From positions 11,959,346 to 12,023,345 of the forward strand of contig CM055097.1 in NCBI GenBank assembly GCA_029204225.1: a stretch of DNA of 64,000 bases. The letters are read 5' to 3'. Numbering within the stretch: the first letter of the stretch is position 1; each line of letters opens with the position of its first letter. This document shows positions 13,030-26,161 of this stretch, piece by piece. The notes below the pieces were generated by a model. That model was not told the DNA's origin. It ran no database searches and saw only the letters and a program-made list of their open reading frames with translations. The stretch is from Diphasiastrum complanatum (taxonomy: Eukaryota > Streptophyta > Lycopodiopsida > Lycopodiales > Lycopodiaceae). The translations under genes were made by a program, and so were the position numbers.

Positions 13030-16000
13030 CTCAAGATCGTAAAGATTTTAGCATGATTGATCGCGAAATTGCAACAATTGATCGCAACAGATGGTAGTAG
13101 CGCACCGTGAGCAAGTAAGCAAGCATAAAACTTGGAAACTTGATCACGAGCATTGATGAGGTAAGTGAAAAATGACGCGAAACTTGGAGTAAGTAGCAAA
13201 ACGGTCAAAAAATCAGTAATAAAGGTGGCACATGGTTTTATGTGTACACGTGTCAACAGAAATGACTTTTGTCATCATGCAATAGCTTAGGACAAAAAAT
13301 AAAAATGAACAATTAGATTTAACTTAGTCGATGTATCGGTCAACATTATGATCGAACAATCGGGATGTAACAAACATATAATGAATGAACGAATACAAAA
13401 ATAAAAATAAATAAAATAAATAAATAAAATAAAAATAAAAATATTTACACATAATATTTCTTTACACGAAAACTTCATATAATTATTTTATGCATTTTCA
13501 GTTGACTTTTTAAAATCTTGTCACCTCAAATAAAGTAGATTTCAACCATCACATCATTGTTCTAGCACATGTGTGTCTTGCGAAATGACTAGTTACTTTT
13601 CATTCAATCTTATTTCTTGATATTTATCCTTTAGTGAACATTTACAAAGTCCCACATACCATCATCATTACAAGGCCTAAAAGTGCAAACAACATTACAA
13701 ACTAGATAATGTGTGTTTAGAGGCACATTATGAAGATATAATAGTATCACGGTTGGACAAGAGGACGCACCACTGCATCCTTACAATTTGCCTCTGAACA
13801 CATTATTGAGCATAATCTACATTGTGAAAATTTCACTCTCAAAATATTTGGCCTCACAAATTACTCCAAACGGGTTTTATATTTCTAAAATTCTATCTAT
13901 GAGAGCTACATATTTTAAAGATTTACGCATGAAAGATGGAATGTTAAAGATCCCACGCATGATGGCCCCACATTATAAAAATAAGATCCATTAGAGCTAC
14001 TTATTTTGAGAGCTCAAAATTACACCCAATCAAGATTTCAAAACAAAATCAGTTCTCATTCTTATGCCCTAGGTAATGAGATCCACAAACTCAATGCAAA
14101 GAGTGTTTATTCATGTAAGATTCAAGCTCACACACATCATGTATTTAAGAGTGCATGTACTTTTTGAAAAAATTTAGATGATATCTAAGAAAGTTACCAT
14201 ATTTCTCTTCACACATAAAATATGGTGAGCATCAATTTTATAGAGCTAGCTGATCATGGTGATATTGGCTATGATGGAGAAAGGAAAAAATGCCAGATAG
14301 GAAATTAGCATTGAATAGATGCAACTATTGGGCTCTACAAAATGATCCTTTCTCTTCAATGCATGACTATGCCTATCAATACAAACCACACTATTGTGAC
14401 AAGCGTCATGTTTGATTCTACTTGTTTCTAACTTTGAAATCATCGTAATCTCTGAGATTGATTATGTACACAAATATAAACTGATATAATAGTGCTATGT
14501 AAAAGCGTTCGATAGCTCAGACAACATTAGAATAGAACATAATCAAATTACAATAAATTAGAGAAGAATACATTCATTTTGACATTGTACTAAATGCAAT
14601 AAGACTGTAGGATTGAATCCAGTAAGTAGCAATACAAATCAAATGAATAGCAAGCACGAGACAATAACGAATGCAACCACTTACTCGAAACTAACTTTTG
14701 TCATTGATTGTCTCTATCTAATGCACTTATGTTAATTAGCAGCGCCTTAGCAATACTCTATGATCAACATCAATTAATTGACTCTATCTAACTTGAGAAA
14801 TGATCAACTATTTATACTAGTTAGGAATACCGCATGGGCTTTTACAAATGGTATTAGTCCATGATTGGCCCTTAGATATTGAGATATAGATCGCAATTGG
14901 CACTTATTCATATTGCAAATGTCAGTTATCCAGTTAGGTTACACAACAATGACTTGCTAACAATGGTTAGAGCAAGTAGTCAACTCCAAGACAAGAGATA
15001 GCATGATTTGTTAACACTCGACAAATATTTGCTGACCCTTTAATAGTCTCTCCATTATTATTTGTTGCTGTCGTTGTCGATCCACCTTTTAACTATTCCC
15101 ATGTATTTATGTAGACTATGTGATAATGCGAGTGAATATACAAATATGAATGGATGTAGATTAACAATAGGATTATAGAGAGATAAGGATAATAATCCAA
15201 CATCCCCGCTAAATCTAAATCCATGAATGCCTTGATCTTCAAACTTAGTTTTGCACAAAATCTGTTGTGTGCATCCATTATATATAGAGCATGTGATACT
15301 TGTTGGGGTGATCTTGAATAGACTAGGTGCGCAAGAAGAAACATAGCTCCAACATAGAGAACTTTACAAGATATCTACCAAAACTACAATATTAATATTG
15401 ACTTAGATCGAATGGAGGAATGTCTTGGTAGGTGTCAGAGACAACCATGAAGCAAGCGAATAATTAGGCATCTGAGACAGCCATGCTTCCTTTAGTGTGT
15501 GTCAATAGAGAAAGAAAATTATTAGAAAGCATGCATAGTGTAATACACATAAGAAGAATAAAGAATATGAATTAAGCAGTTGTGAGTACAACAATTAGAT
15601 CACAATCCTGTGCCCAAAAATGGATCACATTAATGGTGCACTATGTGTAGTGATCTTACTTAGCTAGTTACAGATTATTAAATAACTATCTCTATTTTCT
15701 GAATGGCTTTCACTCTCTCTAAGATCTCTAATCCTATGGAATCAGAGAATGTAGGCACAATGGAGTTCGCTCAGGAACTCTGTTTCGCTCTTCTCCACTT
15801 GCATGTGTTCTTCACAGATTGTCTCATCATCATTTATGTGAGTTGTCGTTATGTATATATACATGAAGCAGTTACAATGACTACATAGGCAACGAGCGTG
15901 AAACAATGCAGTTAGTGAAAAGTGCTAAAGTGAACTGTGACATGTTCTGTATTTGGACATGGCAGTGTGGATGACATGGATCTCAAACTCGAAGACTTTG

Positions 16001-16160
16001 AGTTCGTAGGTGATTGAAGAGGATGTAGTCGAAGATCTCAAACTCGAAGAGTTCATCGTCAATCCTGTTTCTGCATTGGCTGATTGATTGCACAGACTTT
16101 CAACTTCAGTAAGTAAGACTGCAATGTTGTTGTAGAGAGAGAGTTCATATTTACATAATA
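13030..16160. other. Noncoding interval with AT-rich tract and dispersed repeat
   Basis: No gene is recognised. An AAAATA/AAATA-rich tract lies at about 13395-13445. From about 13500 to 14270 is a first copy of a repeat that returns at 18200-19290 and in part near 32660-32830; shared phrases include ttctagcacat, gatggccccac and tgatattggct. Frames at 15058-15344 and 15703-15888 show no domain. Confidence 0.5.
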
Positions 16161-16169
16161 TATTGGTGC

Positions 16170-16640
16170 TCAGGATTTGAGATGAACTTGACCGAATTCG
16201 TATTCTGATGACATGCATGCTAATGAGTCGAATCCTGGTGCGTTGGAGTGATGCTTAGTTCTAACAATACTATATTTGAAGAGTTGTCTATGCCTAATTA
16301 TCTTTTTAGCGATTACTCTAGAAAGAGTTAGATCTGAGTGTGTTGATATGATCATTACCCATTTTTTGTATGTAGGTGGCAGACTTGATAACAATGTCAT
16401 GATTGTGTCTTGACTGTTGATAATGGATCCATAGGCTGCCATCTGTAGGAAGACATTCTTAAACAGGTTTATGTGATTATGAAGCAAATCACCATTATAC
16501 ATCTTGAGTGAAAAGAATTTTCTTTTGAGATGCAACTTGGAAGTCACATCCCTCACATCATATAGTGCACTCAAGGTGTCCCATGCTTCTTTCAAAGTTT
16601 GAGCTTTAGATATGTGAACAATTTGAGTATCTGATATATT
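16170..16640 (-). pseudogene. Ty1/Copia gag remnant (UBN2 / Retrotran_gag type)
   Basis: The frame carries KEAWDTLSALYDVRD, LKRKFFSLKMYNGD and LLSSLPPTYKKWV, the classic order of plant Copia gag: EAWdtL, L..kl..lkm.eg, LL.sLP.sy. No protease, integrase or RT follows, so this is an isolated fragment. It differs clearly in sequence from the gag of the two full Copia elements downstream. Confidence 0.8.
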
Positions 16641-16899
16641 GACAATGATCCAAGGAAAATAAAACTTTATGTGAGATCTTCCAACACCAATTTCTAGTAG
16701 GTGCTAATTCACTCCTCATAGATGGTGATAAGTCAACCTCTAACATCAAGACAAGGACTCCTAGGACTCATCTTTGCAAAAAAGAAAAAAGGCCTATAAA
16801 TTGAAGAGAAATTTTTTTGTGAAAGAATGACTCACGCACTGGCACAATCGCATCATATTAGACACTCTTGATTTGTCATGTGTAACATTCCGATCTATG

Positions 16900-18060
16900 C
16901 ATCCATTTTCTTTGCATTATTATATGTTTTGAAAGTGGACATACTTTAGAAAGATTCCACAATAAATGGTTCACTCCACATTGAATTGCATGCATCTTGT
17001 GCTTGTTTATGCCAACTATGAGTTTTTGTTCTGCAACCAAGTTACAGAAGTCCTATAAAAAACAAAGCCACTAAACAAGCTTTGATATTTTTTTCAGCAA
17101 TCCCAAACAATGCTGGTGCTTTTGATGTATTTTCCAAGTTCAATAATTAGGATAAAATTTTCAAAAGGAATTGAATTTGATTACCCATCCAAAAAATAAA
17201 GAGAGACTTGTACTATCTAGTGATGATTTCTCACTTCACAAATATTGCAATATGATTGGGGCCCCATGCAAATTTTTTAAGCTATCCCAACGGGTGGCCT
17301 CTTAAAGCTCAAGAGTAGCTTTAGTCATCTTGCTAATGCAAAACTCATGCATATCAAATATATATATCAAAAAATAAACATGTCACAGTAGTATTTTTTG
17401 AGTAGACAATGATTATGTCGTAATGATTAAGACAATTTGGCACATGAGCAATAAATTGGGCACAAACAATCTCAATGTTATAATTACACACAATAGTATT
17501 TTAACTATCATGGATTGTCGATTACCCTACCATTGCAGTGCAATAAGACACTTATCATGAATAGTTATGCTAATCTTCAAGTGCTTTTCAAACCTTAAGT
17601 TTGTAGCAAGCATATTGTGAAGAGAGCTCATAACTTCAACATAGTGTTGACCAACACAAAGTCAATATCTTCGTTATTGCTACATTGGGGTAGAAGTGAG
17701 CTTACACACATCATGCAATAGTTGACATGAAGATTATGTCCTCAACACGTATCTTTTGAAAATGGAGACTTGGTTACTACGCCTAATATCTTGAAAAATG
17801 CTCAAGGAGTTCACATCTACAAGATCAACTACTAATTTGGGCAGGAGTTAATAATTCTTGCCTCAACAATCTACCCACTTTTTCATCTCTTGGAAATCCA
17901 TTTCAAATGCTACTATGTGCAAGACACAACATTCAATCACATATATTGCACAAATTTTTGTAAAGATTCTACTTACACATTCCACAAACTCGTAGTCCAA
18001 TGTTGGAGAGCATTAATCAGGAATACAAATTAGTATCACGATCTTTACAGTAAAATCAAA
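16900..18060. repeat. Diverged copy of the R repeat unit
   Basis: The segment aligns by eye with 33000-34130. Shared phrases include gttacagaagt near the start, ggggccccatgca in the middle, and an attaccctaccattgcagtgc-like block followed by caagtgct. It is the most diverged member of the family that recurs in tandem from 24.67 to 34.13 kb. No protein coding is evident. Confidence 0.65.
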
Positions 18061-18199
18061 TACTTTAATTTGCATCCATCATATTATTCCTCAACGTTAG
18101 ATATCATGATTTTGTAATGATGAATCAAATACTAGCTTATTATCTCTAATGACATTTGATAAATTTCTTTTATTGCATTTATACAATTATTTTATTCAT

Positions 18200-19290
18200 T
18201 TGTAGTGTCTAGTTTCCATCTCTTCACCTCAAACAAAGTGAATTTCAATCACTACATTGTTCTAGCACATTTGTGTCTTGCAAAATAACTAATTATAACT
18301 TCTCATACAATCTTATTTGACTAGGACATCTTTTACTTATCAAACATTCACAAATTCCCAAAATACCATCATTGTGACAAAGCCTAAAAGTGCAATGTTA
18401 CAACATTACATACTAGGTAATCTGTAAACACACATTATCGAGCATTATAAAATGTGTAATTAAAACTTTATTGTCAAAATATACGAGGCTTACAAAAACC
18501 TTAAGCGAGCTCTTATGCTTAAGATGCATGTTAAAAATTTTAATCCATGAGGGCTACATATTTTTGAAATTTCATGCATGAAGAATAGAATGTTCAAGAT
18601 TCCATGCATGATGGCCCCACTAAAAATGAGGACTACTTATTTTGAGGGTTCAAATTACACCAATCCAAAATTTCAAAACAAAATCGAATTTCATTCTTAT
18701 GCCTTAGGTAATCTCGAAATAAATCTCTTGCGTTTATTATCGACAGATGGAAAACCCATCAATGTACAAAACATGAAAGTACATAGAATGATAATGCCAA
18801 ATGGCAAAAAGTAATGATCATATAAGAACTACTGCAAGGCAAAGAGAGAGTCGGTGGCACGAACGAAGTGAAGGCTCAACCATATAAACAAAATGTTAGA
18901 CAATAGTGAAAAAGCTTGTAGCTTCTTCTGCTTAGAATTAATCCGAGTAGTTATCCTGTTTCGGGTTTCTCTTCAGTTATGCATGTTTTCTCTGTCACCG
19001 CTTATGTAGTTGTTCTGGCATTTTCATCAAAATAATACATAGACTATTGTGCAATATATCATCCTTGGTGTGATCTGCTGCATGTGATTGCGATTTGTAT
19101 CTATGATTCTGTTGAGTGCTGCAAGTCTTCAGAGCGTCTATCTATTCATGCAAGATTTAAGCTCACACGCATGATGTATTTAAGAGGGCATCTACTTTTT
19201 GACAAAGTCTAGATGAGATCTAGGGAAGCTACCATTTCACACATAAAATATGATGAGCATCAACTTTATAGAGCTAGATCACAGTGATAT
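18200..19290. repeat. Second copy of the 13.5-kb dispersed repeat
   Basis: This matches 13500-14270 in order, including the ttctagcacat, catgatggccccac and aaaatatgatgagcatcaa blocks. About 370 bp of unrelated sequence interrupts the match near 18.75-19.13 kb. The two copies flank the Copia gag remnant and the diverged R unit, so they may mark a larger duplicated or inserted segment. Confidence 0.6.
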
Positions 19291-19649
19291 TGGCTCGACT
19301 CAATCTAATGCATGCGCTGCAGGACTACAACAAAGTTATTTGATTGAGTCGCTTCAACATCACCGCAATATATAAAGCCACCAAGGTACCGGGTTTGATT
19401 CTTTGAGACAGAGAATCATGTTGTTGCAGTCTTCGATCTGATGTTATTCAAATCATTTTCAGAAATATTCCACAATAAACGGTTCGCTCCACGTTGAATA
19501 TGTGCATCTTGTGCTTATTTACGTGGTTATCAGTTTTTGTTCTGCAGTCGAGTTACAGAAGTTCTGCAAGAAACGAAAGCCACTAAATGAGACTTTGGTA
19601 CTTGTTCAACAATCCCAAACAATATTGTTGGTGCTTTTGCTGTAGCTTC

Positions 19650-20028
19650 TAATAAATTAATCAAAGTTATGCATGCTAGGATCTAATCAACAACTATAAG
19701 CTATCAGAGCAATTAGAACGTAAGCATAACACAATCATCCATCAGAATCAAGAACACAATGACAAAGACAAGATCATTCCAAAAGACGTGTCAATTCATT
19801 CGCATAGTATGTACATATATCCATGTGTGTCTATCACTCCAAGATCCCAAAATTACTATGCCTACGTGTCACTAACTAACGACTAACTGCCACACCCTTC
19901 ATGCCAAGATGAAGGCATTTTCAATGACTAGAATTGCTATAGTGCATACACATTGATGGGTGCATGACTCCTGTCATGCACCAGGTGCTCGATGCCTAGC
20001 ATCGAGCACCTAATGCCATGCACTATCA
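19650..20028 (-). repeat. 3' LTR of Copia copy 1 (379 bp)
   Basis: It shares most of its sequence with 24341-24670 but has two extra blocks: one around ctaactaacgactaactgc, and one with the 13-bp-arm hairpin at 19983-20011. Its outer terminal dinucleotide is altered relative to the other LTR (taataaat against tgataaat on the plus strand). Confidence 0.88.
19983..20011. repeat. Perfect 13-bp-arm hairpin in the long Copia LTR
   Basis: aggtgctcgatgc and gcatcgagcacct are exact reverse complements separated by cta. The same hairpin is present at 26116-26144 in copy 2, but it is missing from the 330-bp LTRs. Confidence 0.9.
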
Positions 20029-20768
20029 ATAATCCCCATCTCAATTCTATCCATCGTCTCCTTTTGATTCAGCAATCCCATAGCTTCTCTTAGCTGTATG
20101 AATATGTCCATGGCCAATGCCTTTGTCATGGTGTCTGCTACCATATCCCTTGTTGGACAATATGTAAGCACCATCTTTCCTTCTTGTACCAGGTCTTTGA
20201 CGAAGTGATACTGTATGTCAATGTGCTTGCTTCTTTCATGAAGCCCTCCATTCCTGCAAATGAGAATACAACCTTGGTTGTCATTGAACATGACCATTCC
20301 TTCATTGGTGATTCCCAGCTCTGCACAGAAATTTTTGATCCAAACGTGCTCCTTTGCCCCCTAACATAATCCCATCAGCTCAATTTCGGTGGAGGACAGA
20401 ACTACGGATTTTTGTTTAGAGCTTGCCCAACTCACTGCTGCATTTCCCATCAGAAATACATATGCGGATGTAGATTTCCTGTAGGCAGTGTCCCCTGCCC
20501 AATCTAAATCCACATACCCATTGACTCCATTGCAAGGTCCATGGTAACAGAGCCCATGCCTCAAAGTGCCCTTGAGGTATCTCAGCACTCGCTTCGGTGC
20601 TTGCCAATGGCCAGTCCCAGGATTTACCAAAGATTGGCTCAGCTTGCCCGTCGCAGTAGATATGTCCGGCTTCGTGCATATCATGGCGTACATTAACGAT
20701 CCAATGAGACTTCTGTATGGATATCGACACATGTTAGCTTGTTCTTTCTCAAACATTGGTGAGTACAT
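20010..20768 (-). pseudogene. Copia copy 1 RNase H
   Basis: The first part (20361-20768) includes YRSLIGSLMYAMICTKPDI, VLRYLKGTLRHGL, VDLDWAGD and SSTEIELMGLC. After a stop, the final part (20010-20297) has DNQGCILICRNGG, KHIDIQYHFVKD and TKALAMDIF. The last codons run into the 3' LTR. Confidence 0.92.
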
Positions 20769-20849
20769 CTCTGAGTTGAGTTTGATCCCTGGATCTAGTC
20801 ACTGTGACAATGGGAGCTGCATCCATCATGCCATACCTTTTGAGCATAT

Positions 20850-21563
20850 TTATGATATACTCCCTTGGCTAAGTTGGATCCACCTGTCCTTTCTGTTTCT
20901 GCTGAATTGAATGCCCAAGCAATAGTGCAATTTACCTAAGTCCTTTATCTTGAATTCTGCCTTGAGCTCTGCCTTGCACTGATTCAGACTCCTAATGTCA
21001 TTTTCAATTCCAATGATGTCGTCAACATATATTGCCATCACAGTGATCTCTGATCTTGTCCTCCTGAAGAAGATGCTATGGTCCATGTTGGACTTCTTGA
21101 AGCCCCTGCTTTGAAAAAATATTTCCATTCTTTCATACCACAGTCGAGATGCCTGTCTGAGGCCGTAGAGTGCCTTCTTTAGCTTGCATACCAGATTAGT
21201 CCCCTGCTCAAAGCCTTTGGGTTGCTTCATGTACACATCCTCGTTCAGATCCTCATTCAAGAACGCCATCTTGATGTCCAATTGGTGGATTTCCATGTCA
21301 TTTAGTGCTGCCCATGTCAGCAGAATTCTGATTGATTTGATCCTTGCAACTGGTGCAAAATTTGTTTCATCGAAATCTATTCCCTCTGTCTGAGCACATC
21401 CCTTTGCTACTATTCTCGCTTTGTACCTTTCTATCCCTCCATCAGCATCAAACTTTATTTTGAACACCCATTTGCAGTGTATTGCCTTTGGAAGATGTAC
21501 TGATTTCCAAGCATCATTCTGTTGAATGGACTTCATCTCCTCCAGCATTGCTTGGTGCCACAT
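20850..21563 (-). pseudogene. Copia copy 1 reverse transcriptase
   Basis: It has CKWVFKIKFDADG, RYKARIVAKGCAQ, QLDIKMAFLNEDL, KALYGLRQASRLW and the catalytic box AIYVDDIIG, all typical of plant Copia RT. The catalytic residues look intact. Upstream and downstream stops cut the frame off from integrase and RNase H. Confidence 0.94.
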
Positions 21564-21767
21564 GTCAGAGCTTTCAGAATCTTGTGCTTCCTAAAAATTT
21601 GCAGGCTCCGTCACATGCTCCTTGCTCATGAAAACCATATCATCAAATCTGTGAGGAGTCTTTCTTACCCTGGTAGGTCTTCTCTCTTCTTCATGCTCTG
21701 TAGTTGAATGCTCTGACATGTTCTTCTGAGAGGTCCATCCTCTAGTGCTGAACTTGTCCCCATCTTG

Positions 21768-22313
21768 CTACAGATCTTCACCTATCGTCCTTTCCAACGT
21801 GCTCTTTAGGTCCATGCCTTCCTGCTGTTGAGTAGTCTCGCTGTTGTCAGATATCAGAATTGGTTCCTCTGTGACTATTACCATTGAGCTTCCTGAAATT
21901 TTTGGTTTGTTGTTTGCCTGATATCCGACATACCCTACAGAGTCTTCGTCGAATATAACATCCCTACTGATGATGAATGCATTTGTGGCCGGATTGTACA
22001 GCTTGTATCCTTTTGTGCCATCAGGATACCCGACAAAAATGCTTCTCTGTCCTTTGGGGTCCAGTTTTCTCCTCTTCTCCTTTGGCACATGTGCAAATGC
22101 AATGCACCCAAATACTCTGAAGTAGCTGACATTCGGTTTTCTTCCATACCATGCTTCATATGGTGTCTTCCCACTTAATGCTTTTGTTGGCAACCTGTTG
22201 ATTACGTGACATGCTGTCGCCACTACTTTTGCCCAAAGGAACTTCGGGAGGTCTCCTTTGTGCAACATGCACCTGACCATCTCCATGATGGTCCTATTTC
22301 TCCTTTCCGCCAC
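21768..22313 (-). pseudogene. Copia copy 1 integrase core and C-terminus
   Basis: AERRNRTIMEMVRCML contains the third catalytic acidic residue region of the integrase. It is followed by the plant Copia hallmarks VINRLPTKAL, PYEAWYGRKP and FRVFGCIAFAHVP. A stop codon just before AERRNRT separates it from the upstream part. Confidence 0.9.
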
Positions 22314-22490
22314 TCCGTTCTACTGCGGATTGTAGGGAACAGTGAATTATCTCAAAATACCACGATCTCTACAAAAGCTGTCAAATTCTCTGCTTCTGTA
22401 TTCTCCTCCGTTGTCACTTCTGATCCTTTTGATCTTCCTCCCTATTTCACCCTTTGCCACCTGCTTAAAGGCCTTGAAGCTCTCCAGCGC

Positions 22491-23429
22491 CTAACTTTTC
22501 TGCTTAAGAGTCCATATTCTGACTCTTCTCATGCAGTCATTGATAAATGTGATGAAGTATTTGGATCCCCCAATTGATGTGCATTCCATGGGTCCACATA
22601 TGTCACTATGTATCAAATCGATTATTTCAGATGATCTATCCATTCCTCCATTTGAAAATGGCTCTTTGTGCTGCTTTCCAAACACACAGGCTTCACATCT
22701 GTCGATGGTCTCCTCAGGTCTATAATCAAGTCCTCTAAGCATTTTGTCTTTTTCAAGTCTCTGTAGGCTGCGCCCTCCGAGATGTCCTAACCTCCTATGC
22801 CAAAGGTTGTTTACCCTGCTTGAACTAAGCGTTACGCAAGCCATGAATCTTTCCTCAGCTCCCCCTTGGAGTTGATAAAGTCCTCCAATGCGAAAACCAA
22901 TTCCTATTGGATCTCCCTCCCTCTGGATGCCGCATCCGTCTCTTTCAAATAGTACATCCAACCCAATGTCAGTGATTCGTGCTACTAACATCAAGTTTTT
23001 TGCCAGATTCGGGACGAATAGAGCGTCTGTAAGAGTTATGCTCCTTCCCTGACCAAGCCATATACATACGGTTCCTCTTTCAATTGTGTCAACCTTTCCG
23101 CTATCAGCCATCATAATTTCCTTTCCCGCAAGCATTTCGTACGTGATGAATGCTGTCCGATTGTTCTTCATGTGTGATGTCGCCGTAGAGTCCAGGTACC
23201 AGTATGGATTGTCAGTGCTACCTTGCGCTCTGGGTCTTGGTTTTACTTCAACCACATTCACACTTGTGCCCGATGAGTATCCTCCTGACGTGTTGTCAGA
23301 TTCTTCTGTTGAACTCCAATTCTCTTGTGCCATCATTGCAAATGCGTCCGACTTCTCTTCCTCCTCCTCAACAATGTTCGCCTGCTCTGCATCCCTCTTC
23401 GTTATATCTTCCTTCTTCTTGTTGCGCAT
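22491..23429 (-). pseudogene. Copia copy 1 protease, GAG-pre-integrase and N-terminal integrase
   Basis: The aspartic protease motif reads YLDSTATSHM; Copia elements usually have LDSGA, so the conserved Gly is replaced by Thr. Next comes the HHCC zinc region (LWHRRLGHLGG, CEACVFGKQ), and the integrase core begins with LIHSDICGPM. The frame ends at 22491 in a stop that breaks it away from the rest of integrase. Confidence 0.9.
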
Positions 23430-23506
23430 TTTTTGTCTGATCTATCCTACCATCCCTTCTTCTTTCCTTCCTTCCATGGCTGACTGGGCTATCCCTTCTT
23501 TGACGT

Positions 23507-24178
23507 CTATATCTGCTTCGGCTCCTTGATTCCCATCTTCTTGAAGCCTGTCAACAGTGCCACTTCATCCTGAGGTGAGCTAATCTTGAGTCTACCTTCT
23601 TCTTGTATGAGTCTCCTGCTAATGAACTCCATGTCCATCCTATCCTCAAATCCATCCAACATCATTACCAAAGGATCATAGCTTGATGGTAAGCTTGTGA
23701 TCAGAGTGTATATCAACTGCTGCTTATCAATTGTTGCACCAGTTGCTTCCAATTGATGCTCGATGTTCTTGATCTTCTCTATGTGATCTCGTATTGACTC
23801 CCCCTCAATCATCTTTGCGCCTGCCAACTGTCTCTGAAGCATAAGAATGCTTGAGAATCATTTGGCTTGATAGCTCGTCTGTAGCGCATCCCAGACTCCC
23901 TTGGCTGACTCCAGGTCTCTGATGTGAGAGATGGTCGCGTCTCCTAATGACATACAGATCATCATGTGCGCCTTTGCCTCCCGCATCCTCACCACCTCAG
24001 CCTGCGCTTCGCTCTTGACGCGTCCTTCTTGATCCAGCTCAATCGCCTCCGTTCCTACAACCACACCCCACAAGCTTTTTTCCTTTAACAGTATTTTCGT
24101 CTTCCATCTCCACGAGGCGTAGTTCTCCCCTTCCAGCCGATTTACCATCTTTATCTCCATGGTTCCATCCAACGCCAT
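23507..24178 (-). pseudogene. Copia copy 1 gag
   Basis: The frame starts MALDGTMEIKMVNRLEGENY and continues with SWRWKTKILL and VWDALQTSYQAK; a second frame (23507-23842) continues with QLIYTLITSLPSSYDPLV. This is the Copia gag (UBN2-type) order. A stop and frame change near 23850 split it. No intact CCHC zinc knuckle is seen in the remaining sequence. Confidence 0.85.
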
Positions 24179-24340
24179 TCTGGATCCTTCTCAACCACAA
24201 TCTTCCTCCTTGATTCTGGATGCGACGTTGAGTCCGCTAACACGAGCTGCTTCGCATCAAGCGAAGATGATTATATGTCCTGAGTGCAAATTGCAAACAC
24301 GAATTCTTTGATCCTTTCATGTGTGTGGGCCCATAACCTT

Positions 24341-24670
24341 TGATAAATTAATCAAAGTTATGCATGCTAGGATCTAATCAACAACTATCAGCTATCAGAG
24401 CAATCAGAATGTAAGCATAACACAATCATCCATCAGAATCAAGAACACAATGACAAAGACAAGATCATTCCAAAAGACGTGTCGATTCATTCGCATAGTA
24501 CGTACATATATCCGCTTGTGTCTATCACTCCAAGATCCCAAAATTACTATGCCTACATGTGCATGCCAAGATGAAGGCATTTCCGATGACTAGAATTGCT
24601 ATAGTGCATACACATTGATGGGTCCCATCATGCACCCAGTGCTCGATGCACCTCATGCCATGCACGATCA
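24341..24670 (-). repeat. 5' LTR of Copia copy 1 (330 bp)
   Basis: On the minus strand it runs from TGATCG to TTATCA, giving canonical TG...CA ends. The internal sequence starts with aaggttatgggcccaca. I do not recognise this as the standard initiator-Met primer site, so the primer tRNA is unresolved. Confidence 0.88.
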
Positions 24671-24674
24671 ATAG

Positions 24675-25780
24675 CTTCCAAGTTCAATGATCAGAACGGA
24701 AGCTTCAAAAGGAGTCAAATTTAGTTACCTTCCACAAAAAATAGAAAGGCTTATACTTTCTTGAGGCTTGTACTTTCTTTTGATTTCTCGCTTGAGAAGA
24801 TTGCAAAAATTGGGGCCCCATGCAGATATTTGAAGCTATCCCGGAACCAGAAGGTGGCCTCTTATAGTTCAAGAGTCAAGAGCTGTCATCTTGCTATCTG
24901 CGAAACTAATGCATATGATCAGATAGATATATAAAACAATCATGTCTCAGATAGTATTTTTTGAGTAGACAATGATTATGTATCTCTTGAGTCGTAATGA
25001 TTAACACAATTCGGCATAGCAATTAATCTGGCATGAACAAACTCCACGTTGTAATTACACATTCTAGTATTTTAACTATCGTCAAAGCACATGTGCTAAT
25101 TAAGAAGCACTGACATCAATCTACAAATATCACGTCGATGGTATTTCTCCCAACCTATACATAGGCAAGATTGTCAATAATAGGTAATGCGATAAGCTTT
25201 GAAGGCTTTGAAGCAGCCCCACCTGCAAATTGAGCTCATCGAAGAATTTAAAGCACTTATACATTCGTTGACGATAGAAAGTACAATGACGGATGGAAGG
25301 TCTAGCTATTCACGTAAGATTTAATACGTAATGCAATAATTTTTGAAGCAGATGCTCCTGCAAACTGAGCTCATCGAAGATTTTAAAGCACTTGTGCATA
25401 CATCAATAGAGCTAGATCTCGGTGATATTGGCTCGACTCAATCTAATGCCTGCGATGCAGTACTGCAGCAAAGTTATTTGATTGAGTCCACATCACCGCA
25501 ATATATAAAGCCACCAAGGTACTGGGTTTGATTCTTTGAGACAGAGAATCATGTTGTTGCAGTCTCGATCTGATGTTATTCAAATCGTTTTCAGAAATAT
25601 TCCACAATAAGCGGTTCGCTCCCCGTTGAATATCGTGCATCTTGTGCTTATTTACGTGGTTATCAGTTTTTGTTCTACAGTCGAGTTACAGAAGTTCTGC
25701 AAGAAACGAAAGCCACTAAATGAGACTTTGGTACTTGTTCAACAATCCCAAACAATATTGTTGGTGCTTTTGCTGTAGCT
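24675..25780. repeat. R repeat unit between the two Copia copies
   Basis: The unit starts near cttccaagttcaatgatcag and ends near gctgtagcttct. It repeats at 30808-31915, 31918-33160 and 33165-34130 with increasing divergence. No domain is seen in its short frames. Its terminal gctgtagcttc is the insertion site of both Copia copies. Confidence 0.8.
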
Positions 25781-25782
25781 TC

Positions 25783-26161
25783 TAATAAATTAATCAAAGT
25801 TATGCATGCTAGGATCTAATCAACAACTATAAGCTATCAGAGCAATTAGAACGTAAGCATAACACAATCATCCATCAGAATCAAGAACACAATGACAAAG
25901 ACAAGATCATTCCAAAAGACGTGTCAATTCATTCGCATAGTATGTACATATATCCATGTGTGTCTATCACTCCAAGATCCCAAAATTACTATGCCTACGT
26001 GTCACTAACTAACGACTAACTGCCACACCCTTCATGCCAAGATGAAGGCATTTTCAATGACTAGAATTGCTATAGTGCATACACATTGATGGGTGCATGA
26101 CTCCTGTCATGCACCCGGTGCTCGATGCCTAGCATCGAGCACCTAATGCCATGCACTATCA
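25783..26161 (-). repeat. 3' LTR of Copia copy 2 (379 bp)
   Basis: Nearly identical to 19650-20028, including the extra blocks and the hairpin. One visible difference is cacccggtgc against caccaggtgc. Confidence 0.88.

Larger units (their letters stand above)
19650..24670 (-). mobile_element. Ty1/Copia element, copy 1 (with both LTRs)
   Basis: The element lies on the minus strand. The 5' LTR is 24341-24670 (TGATCG...TTATCA) and the 3' LTR is 19650-20028. Between them, in coding order, are gag, protease, integrase, RT and RNase H, the Copia order. A purine-rich GAGATGGGGATTA lies just before the 3' LTR. The flanks share tagcttc, and the uninterrupted site can be read at 31905-31925. Stops and frameshifts separate the domains, so it is not autonomous. 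The LTRs differ in length (330 against 379 bp). Confidence 0.93.
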
